Position numbers and translations under genes: made by a program. Below are positions 30,110 through 34,100 of a stretch of 34,100 nucleotides of DNA, piece after piece. The DNA is from Klebsiella ornithinolytica NBRC 105727 = ATCC 31898 (GTDB taxonomy: Bacteria > Pseudomonadota > Gammaproteobacteria > Enterobacterales > Enterobacteriaceae): positions 1-34,100 of the forward strand of contig NZ_BCYR01000021.1 in NCBI RefSeq assembly GCF_001598295.1, written 5' to 3'. Every line of letters begins with the position of its first letter. Position 1 is the first letter of the stretch. The notes below the pieces were generated by a model, which saw only the letters and a list, made by a program, of their open reading frames with translations, made no database searches and was not told the DNA's origin.

Positions 30110-30513
30110 TGCGCCGAGACGTTAAGCGCTGAACCCAGGCAAACGGCCTGGCGATAGCATCCTGGTGTGCCGCTGGTGACTTCACAGCTGTGCAGAAGGA
30201 CCGCGTTGGCTTTCATTTTAGCTGCGTTGATTTGCAGGCGCTTGCGGGCGGTTGGGATATTGGGCGGCGAGTCCTGATTGCTGGCCTGGCATGATTCGCC
30301 GGTCACTTCACCAAGATCGCGGAATGGCTTCCCGACCAGTGCGGAGGCATCGGTATAAATTCTTACCGGCGCCGGACGTACTGCTTTCGGTTTGGCAGGC
30401 TCCGTTTTGGCCGGTGCGGTTGCGGTGCTTTGTACAGGTTCGACGGGAGATCTGCTTAGCATAGAACAGCCGCTTAACATGAGTGCTAACAAACAGACCG
30501 GTAAAGCACGCAT
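30106..30513 (-). CDS. rcsF: Rcs stress-sensor lipoprotein RcsF
   Basis: Outer-membrane lipoprotein that detects envelope and LPS damage, is threaded through BamA-OMP complexes and signals to IgaA and the Rcs phosphorelay. The 135-residue precursor has the lipobox LSGC with Cys16, then a Pro/Ala/Lys-rich disordered linker (about 22-50), then the folded domain. Cys75, Cys110, Cys119 and Cys125 match the four cysteines of E. coli RcsF (74, 109, 118, 124), which form two nonconsecutive disulfides. GAGGAAA precedes the ATG. It is the first gene of rcsF-trmO. BamA and Cpx sensor NlpE are coded in the same window. Confidence 0.97.
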   Translation of the reverse strand: MRALPVCLLALMLSGCSMLSRSPVEPVQSTATAPAKTEPAKPKAVRPAPVRIYTDASALVGKPFRDLGEVTGESCQASNQDSPPNIPTARKRLQINAAKMKANAVLLHSCEVTSGTPGCYRQAVCLGSALNVSAQ

Positions 30514-30576
30514 AGTATTTCCTCAATAAATGATCAAACAGGGCGCTATTGAATCAGGTGCTTGCATAAATGACAA

Positions 30577-30595
30577 GACGGGCATAAAGCCCGTC
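30577..30595 (-). terminator. Probable terminator of metNIQ
   Basis: GACGGGC (30577-30583), loop ATAAA and GCCCGTC (30589-30595) form a 7-bp stem 27 bases after the metQ stop. On the minus strand it is followed by TTGTCATTT, a broken T run, so termination may be weak. The stem arms are identical to those of the left-edge repeats. Confidence 0.65.
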
Positions 30596-30621
30596 CTGAA
30601 TGATATTACGGTGAAAAGAGA

Positions 30622-31437
30622 TTACCAGCCTTTCACTGCACCGCCGTTAAAGATTTTGTTAGCGGCTTCGTAAACTTCATCGCTCTGGTAAGCCTGAACA
30701 AATTTCTTAACATTTTCCGCATCTTTGTTGTCTTCGCGAGCAACAATCAGGTTCACGTACGGAGAATCCTTACCTTCTACGAAAATACCATCTTTGGCCG
30801 GAGTCAGGCCGATCTGGCTGGCGTAGGTGGTGTTGATAACCGCCAGCGCAATCTGTGCATCGTCGAGGGAGCGCGGCAGCTGCGGTGCTTCCAGCTCAAC
30901 AATCTTCAGGTTTTTCGGGTTTTCAATGATATCCAGGGAAGTCGGCAGCAGACCAACGCCTTCTTTCAGTTTGATCAGGCCCACCTGTTGCAGCAGCAGC
31001 AGGGAACGACCGAGGTTGGTCGGATCGTTAGGAATGGCAATCTGGGAGCCCGGCTGCAGCTCATCCAGTGATTTGATTTTTTTGGAATAACCGGCAATCG
31101 GATAGACAAAGGAGTTGCCCACGGCAACCAGTTTGTAGCCACGGTCTTTAATTTGCTGATCGAGGTACGGTTTATGCTGGAAGGCGTTAACGTCGATATC
31201 GCCTTTGCTCAATGCTTCGTTCGGCAGAACGTAATCGTTGAAGGTCACCAGCTCAACGTCGAGACCGTATTTCTCTTTCGCCACTTTTTGTGCCACTTCG
31301 GCAACCTGCTGCTCGGCACCAACGATGACGCCGACTTTAATATGGTTCGGATCTTTTTCATCCTGGCCACAACCCACCAGAGCCAGAGAACCGATTAATG
31401 CGCCGACTGCCGCAAAGGTTTTGAAATTAAAGGCCAT
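30622..31437 (-). CDS. metQ: Methionine ABC transporter substrate-binding lipoprotein
   Basis: Binds D- and L-methionine in the periplasm and delivers it to MetNI. The 271-residue precursor has a signal peptide with lipobox LVGC (Cys23), so it is anchored in the membrane. The mature part is of the NlpA/MetQ family with VGVIVGAEQQVAEVA at its start, then NDYVLPNEALSKGDIDVNAFQHKPYLDQ and FVYPIAGYSKKIKSLDEL, followed by IAIPNDPTNLGR. Same length as E. coli MetQ. GGAAA lies before the ATG. It is the last gene of metNIQ, 84 bases after metI; that gap contains a GGGTCG/CGGCCC stem. Confidence 0.97.
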   Translation of the reverse strand: MAFNFKTFAAVGALIGSLALVGCGQDEKDPNHIKVGVIVGAEQQVAEVAQKVAKEKYGLDVELVTFNDYVLPNEALSKGDIDVNAFQHKPYLDQQIKDRGYKLVAVGNSFVYPIAGYSKKIKSLDELQPGSQIAIPNDPTNLGRSLLLLQQVGLIKLKEGVGLLPTSLDIIENPKNLKIVELEAPQLPRSLDDAQIALAVINTTYASQIGLTPAKDGIFVEGKDSPYVNLIVAREDNKDAENVKKFVQAYQSDEVYEAANKIFNGGAVKGW

Positions 31438-31521
31438 GTTATTTCCTTTCTGTCAGAGTCTGTGTGTACACGAGTCATTGGGCCGCACGGAGACGACCCG
31501 AATGAGGAGGTGTAGATAATG

Positions 31522-32175
31522 TTATTTGTGAGTTACAGCCCGGACGATACGATCGCCAGAGAATTGGATTAAATAAACCAGAATAACCAGTAATACCAGC
31601 ACGGTATTCATTACCGTCGCGTTGTAGCCGATATAGCCGTACTGATAGCCAATCTGCCCCAGACCGCCGGCACCCACCGCCCCGCCCATCGCGGAGTAGC
31701 CGACCAGCGTAATGAGGGTGATGGTTGCAGCGTTTACCAGACCCGGCAGTGCTTCAGGCAGCAGCACCTTACGCACGATCTGCATCGGCGTGGCGCCCAT
31801 CGCACGGGATGCCTCGATAAGCCCGGTCGGAATTTCCAGCAGCGCATTTTCCACCATACGGGCGATAAACGGCGCCGCGCCAACCGTCAGCGGCACAATG
31901 GCGGCCTGCAGCCCAATGGACGTACCGACAATCACGCGAGTAAACGGAATCATCCACACCAGCAGGATAATGAAAGGGATGGAACGGAAAATGTTAACCA
32001 GCGCGGACAGCGTCCGGTACAGTTTTGCGTTGGCAACAATCTGTCCCGGGCGGGTGACGTACAGCAGCACCCCCACCGGCAGGCCGATGACGAAACCGAA
32101 AAAGCCGGAGACGAACGTCATGGCCAGCGTTTCCCACACACCGCGCAACAGCAGCCAAATCATTGCCTCAGACAT
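31522..32175 (-). CDS. metI: Methionine ABC transporter permease
   Basis: Inner-membrane channel subunit of the MetNI importer; two copies pair with two MetN. The 217-residue product has five hydrophobic helices and the EAA coupling loop in [26 protein letters not shown] (about 130-155), the standard interface with the ATPase. The start [17 protein letters not shown] fits the family. The ATG lies inside the end of metN (8-base overlap), so the two are coupled. Length equals the E. coli protein. Confidence 0.97.
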   Translation of the reverse strand: MSEAMIWLLLRGVWETLAMTFVSGFFGFVIGLPVGVLLYVTRPGQIVANAKLYRTLSALVNIFRSIPFIILLVWMIPFTRVIVGTSIGLQAAIVPLTVGAAPFIARMVENALLEIPTGLIEASRAMGATPMQIVRKVLLPEALPGLVNAATITLITLVGYSAMGGAVGAGGLGQIGYQYGYIGYNATVMNTVLVLLVILVYLIQFSGDRIVRAVTHK

Positions 32176-33199
32176 ATCCCAGTACCTCTACTTTTACATG
32201 GTGTTCCTGCAACCAGGCGATGGCCGCCTGGGTATCTTCCTGCGTGCCGTGCATCTCGGTCAGCATAATGCCGAACTTCACGCCGCCGGCGTAATCCATC
32301 TGCGCGCTAATAATGTTGTTATTCACATTAAAGCGGCGGGCGGTTTCAGAGAGCAGCGGAGCGTCGACGGAATGGCCGGTGAACTCCATGCGCAGCATAG
32401 GAACGCTATCGGGTAGCGCGGTCGGCTTCAGGCGAGCCTGGTAGTCTTCCGGAATATCCAGATGCAGCGTGGATTGAATAAACTGCTGGGCCAGCGGAGT
32501 TTTCGGATGAGAGAAGACTTCACTCACCGTATCCTGTTCGATCAACTGGCCATTGCTGATAACCGCGACGCAATCACAGATGCGTTTGACGACATCCATC
32601 TCGTGGGTAATCAGCAGAATCGTCAGGCCCAGGCGACGGTTGATATCTTTCAGCAGTTCCAGAATGGAGCGCGTGGTTGCCGGGTCTAGGGCGCTGGTGG
32701 CTTCGTCACACAGCAGTACCTTCGGGTTGCTTGCCAGCGCGCGAGCAATAGCCACACGCTGTTTCTGACCGCCGGAGGGGTTTGCCGGGTAACTGTCATG
32801 TTTATCGGCAAGACCGACCAGATCCAGCAGTTCGGTCACGCGGCGCTTAATTTCCGCCTGTGGGGTATTATCCAGCTCCAGAGGGAGCGCTACGTTGCCG
32901 AAGACGGTGCGCGAGGCCAGCAGGTTAAAGTGCTGGAAAATCATGCCAATCTGGCGACGTGCGCGGGTCAGCTCTTTTTCAGACAGCGCGGTCAGCTCCT
33001 GACCGTCAACCAGGACACTGCCTTCGGTCGGACGTTCCAGTAGGTTAACGCAGCGAATCAGCGTGCTTTTACCGGCGCCGGATGCACCGATCACGCCATA
33101 AATTTGTCCGGCAGGGACATGCAGGCTGACATTGTCCAGAGCCTGTATGGTGCGATTCCCCTGCAGGAACACTTTGGTGATATTCGAAAGTTTAATCAT
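32168..33199 (-). CDS. metN: Methionine ABC transporter ATP-binding protein
   Basis: ATPase of the methionine importer. The 343-residue product has Walker [10 protein letters not shown] (about 38-46), the ABC signature in [15 protein letters not shown] (about 140), Walker [13 protein letters not shown] (about 160) and the H-loop in LLITHEM, followed by the C-terminal NIL/ACT-like regulatory domain (about 265-343) that binds methionine and causes transinhibition when the cell is replete. It is the first gene of metNIQ. No good Shine-Dalgarno is visible before the ATG. MetJ control is supported by the operator upstream. Confidence 0.98.
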   Translation of the reverse strand: MIKLSNITKVFLQGNRTIQALDNVSLHVPAGQIYGVIGASGAGKSTLIRCVNLLERPTEGSVLVDGQELTALSEKELTRARRQIGMIFQHFNLLASRTVFGNVALPLELDNTPQAEIKRRVTELLDLVGLADKHDSYPANPSGGQKQRVAIARALASNPKVLLCDEATSALDPATTRSILELLKDINRRLGLTILLITHEMDVVKRICDCVAVISNGQLIEQDTVSEVFSHPKTPLAQQFIQSTLHLDIPEDYQARLKPTALPDSVPMLRMEFTGHSVDAPLLSETARRFNVNNNIISAQMDYAGGVKFGIMLTEMHGTQEDTQAAIAWLQEHHVKVEVLGYV

Positions 33200-33277
33200 C
33201 AGTTATTTATTATCGTTTAGCCGTTTGCCGTGGCATTTTCTTCTGCCGTGTCCAGGCGATGCCTGTCAATGAAATGG

Positions 33278-33306
33278 ATGTTAAGGCATCCAGACGTCTA
33301 AATCAA
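33278..33306 (-). promoter_or_regulatory. metNIQ promoter overlapped by a MetJ operator
   Basis: On the minus strand TTGATT (33306-33301), a 17-base spacer and TAACAT (33283-33278). Inside the spacer is a perfect MET box AGACGTCT (33292-33299), with a second, partial box AGGCATCC (33284-33291, 5 of 8 matches) directly beside it. MetJ with S-adenosylmethionine binds tandem 8-bp boxes, so occupation would block RNA polymerase. This matches the methionine-repressed metNIQ of E. coli. Confidence 0.85.
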
Positions 33307-33316
33307 TCAGCCTCTG

Positions 33317-33322
33317 TATAAT
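33317..33322 (+). promoter_or_regulatory. Candidate gmhB promoter, facing metNIQ
   Basis: A perfect TATAAT -10 box (33317-33322), with a transcription start expected near 33329, about 59 bases before the gmhB start. The -35 position (about 33294-33299) falls on the MET box and has no good consensus. Confidence 0.5.
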
Positions 33323-33387
33323 GAGCACTTTCTTGCCTGCAGAAACATGCGATACTAATCAGACTAGCCTTTATCAGGAGCAAACCG

Positions 33388-33954
33388 GTGGCAAAGTCAG
33401 TACCCGCAATTTTTCTCGACCGTGACGGCACGATTAATGTCGATCATGGCTATGTCCACGAAATCGACAACTTTGAATTTATCGATGGCGTCATTGACGC
33501 GATGCGTCAGTTAAAGGAGATGGGATTCGCCCTGGTGGTGGTCACCAATCAGTCCGGCATCGCGCGCGGTAAGTTCACGGAAGCGCAGTTTGAAACGCTG
33601 ACCGAATGGATGGACTGGTCTCTGGCCGATCGCGGTATCGACCTGGACGGTATTTATTACTGCCCGCACCACCCGCAGGGGACGGTTGAAGAGTTCCGTC
33701 AGACCTGTGATTGCCGTAAGCCGCACCCGGGGATGCTGATCTCGGCGCGCGACTATCTTCATATAGATATGGCTGCTTCTTATATGGTTGGCGATAAAGT
33801 GGAAGATATGCAGGCCGCCGCCGCCGCATCTATTGGAACTAAAGTCCTGGTTCGTACCGGTAAGCCGGTCACGCCGGAAGCGGAAAATGCCGCAGACTGG
33901 GTGCTGAATAGCCTGGCAGACCTGCCGGAAGCCATCAAAAAGCAGCAAAAATAG
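33388..33954 (+). CDS. gmhB: D-glycero-beta-D-manno-heptose 1,7-bisphosphate 7-phosphatase
   Basis: HAD-family phosphatase that removes the 7-phosphate of heptose bisphosphate in the ADP-heptose pathway for the LPS inner core. The 188-residue product (E. coli 191) has the DRDGT motif with nucleophile Asp11 and acid/base Asp13, the VTNQSG motif near 52, the zinc-binding residues Cys92, His94, Cys107 and Cys109, and the MVGDK motif near 135. The start is GTG with CAGGAG seven bases upstream, giving [15 protein letters not shown]. The tail ends KKQQK, three residues shorter than E. coli. The rrn operon promoter follows. Confidence 0.97.
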   Translation: MAKSVPAIFLDRDGTINVDHGYVHEIDNFEFIDGVIDAMRQLKEMGFALVVVTNQSGIARGKFTEAQFETLTEWMDWSLADRGIDLDGIYYCPHHPQGTVEEFRQTCDCRKPHPGMLISARDYLHIDMAASYMVGDKVEDMQAAAAASIGTKVLVRTGKPVTPEAENAADWVLNSLADLPEAIKKQQK

Positions 33955-33979
33955 GCGTTAAGTACAAAAGATGAGCGGT

Positions 33980-34040
33980 TGAAATAAAAATGTATTTTTC
34001 CGCTTGTCATTCCCGTTCGGCTCCCTATAATGCGCCTCCA
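33980..34040 (+). promoter_or_regulatory. rRNA operon P1 promoter with UP element
   Basis: TTGTCA (34004-34009), a 16-base spacer, TATAAT (34026-34031) and the discriminator GCGCCTCC (34032-34039) are the classical rrn P1 arrangement. The A/T-rich stretch at about 33980-33999 is the UP element. Position after gmhB matches rrnH of E. coli, so a 16S gene should begin outside the window. The transcribed leader starts near 34040 and runs to the window end; P2 and the boxA antiterminator are not in view. Confidence 0.93.
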
Positions 34041-34100
34041 TCGGCACGGAACAACGGCAAACAAGCCGCCGGGTTGAAAGAGAAAACTTCTGAAAAATGA

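Overview
The window is a piece of an enterobacterial (Enterobacteriaceae, Escherichia/Klebsiella/Enterobacter-like) chromosome. Gene order and products match the conserved map to rrnH stretch of E. coli: map | rpsB-tsf-pyrH-frr-dxr-ispU-cdsA-rseP-bamA-skp-lpxD-fabZ-lpxA-lpxB-rnhB-dnaE-accA-ldcC-yaeR-tilS | rof-yaeP | yaeQ-arfB-nlpE | proS | trmO-rcsF | metQ-metI-metN | gmhB and then the first promoter of an rRNA operon. Protein differences from the E. coli K-12 sequences I remember, and the unfamiliar 72-bp repeat at the left edge, suggest a relative rather than E. coli itself; I cannot name the genus from the sequence alone.

Layout. Bases 1-186 hold a tandem array of a 72-bp hairpin-rich unit, then the map terminator and map on the minus strand. 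A 323-base divergent region carries the map and rpsB promoters and the structured S2 autoregulatory leader (t44/tff). From 1332 to 25111 almost everything is on the plus strand: translation factors (S2, EF-Ts, RRF), UMP kinase, isoprenoid and undecaprenyl-phosphate synthesis (dxr, ispU), phospholipid synthesis (cdsA), the sigma-E protease rseP, outer-membrane assembly (bamA, skp), lipid A synthesis (lpxD, lpxA, lpxB) with fabZ, then rnhB, the replicative polymerase dnaE, accA, lysine decarboxylase ldcC, a VOC protein and tilS. Many of these genes overlap or are separated by only a few bases, as expected for one long envelope/replication operon cluster.

From 25127 to 33199 the genes alternate in short units: rof and yaeP (minus), yaeQ-arfB-nlpE (plus), and proS, trmO-rcsF and metNIQ (all minus). 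metNIQ has a MetJ operator inside its promoter. gmhB (plus) follows, and the window ends inside the leader of an rrn operon just after its P1 promoter.

How the genes work together. The central block couples precursor supply (accA, fabZ, cdsA), lipid carrier synthesis (dxr, ispU), lipid A synthesis (lpxA, lpxB, lpxD) and outer-membrane protein folding (bamA, skp) with the protease that activates sigma-E. nlpE and rcsF are the sensor lipoproteins for the Cpx and Rcs envelope responses; gmhB supplies the heptose precursor for the LPS core.

I found no previously undescribed system. The region is core housekeeping genome with intact genes, no mobile element, no CRISPR and no phage or defence genes. 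The observations most worth checking are non-coding: the 72-bp repeat array, a promoter plus two stacked hairpins plus terminator between dxr and ispU that looks like a small-RNA or leader-RNA unit, a sigma-E-like promoter inside rseP, and an inverted repeat over the yaeP promoter.
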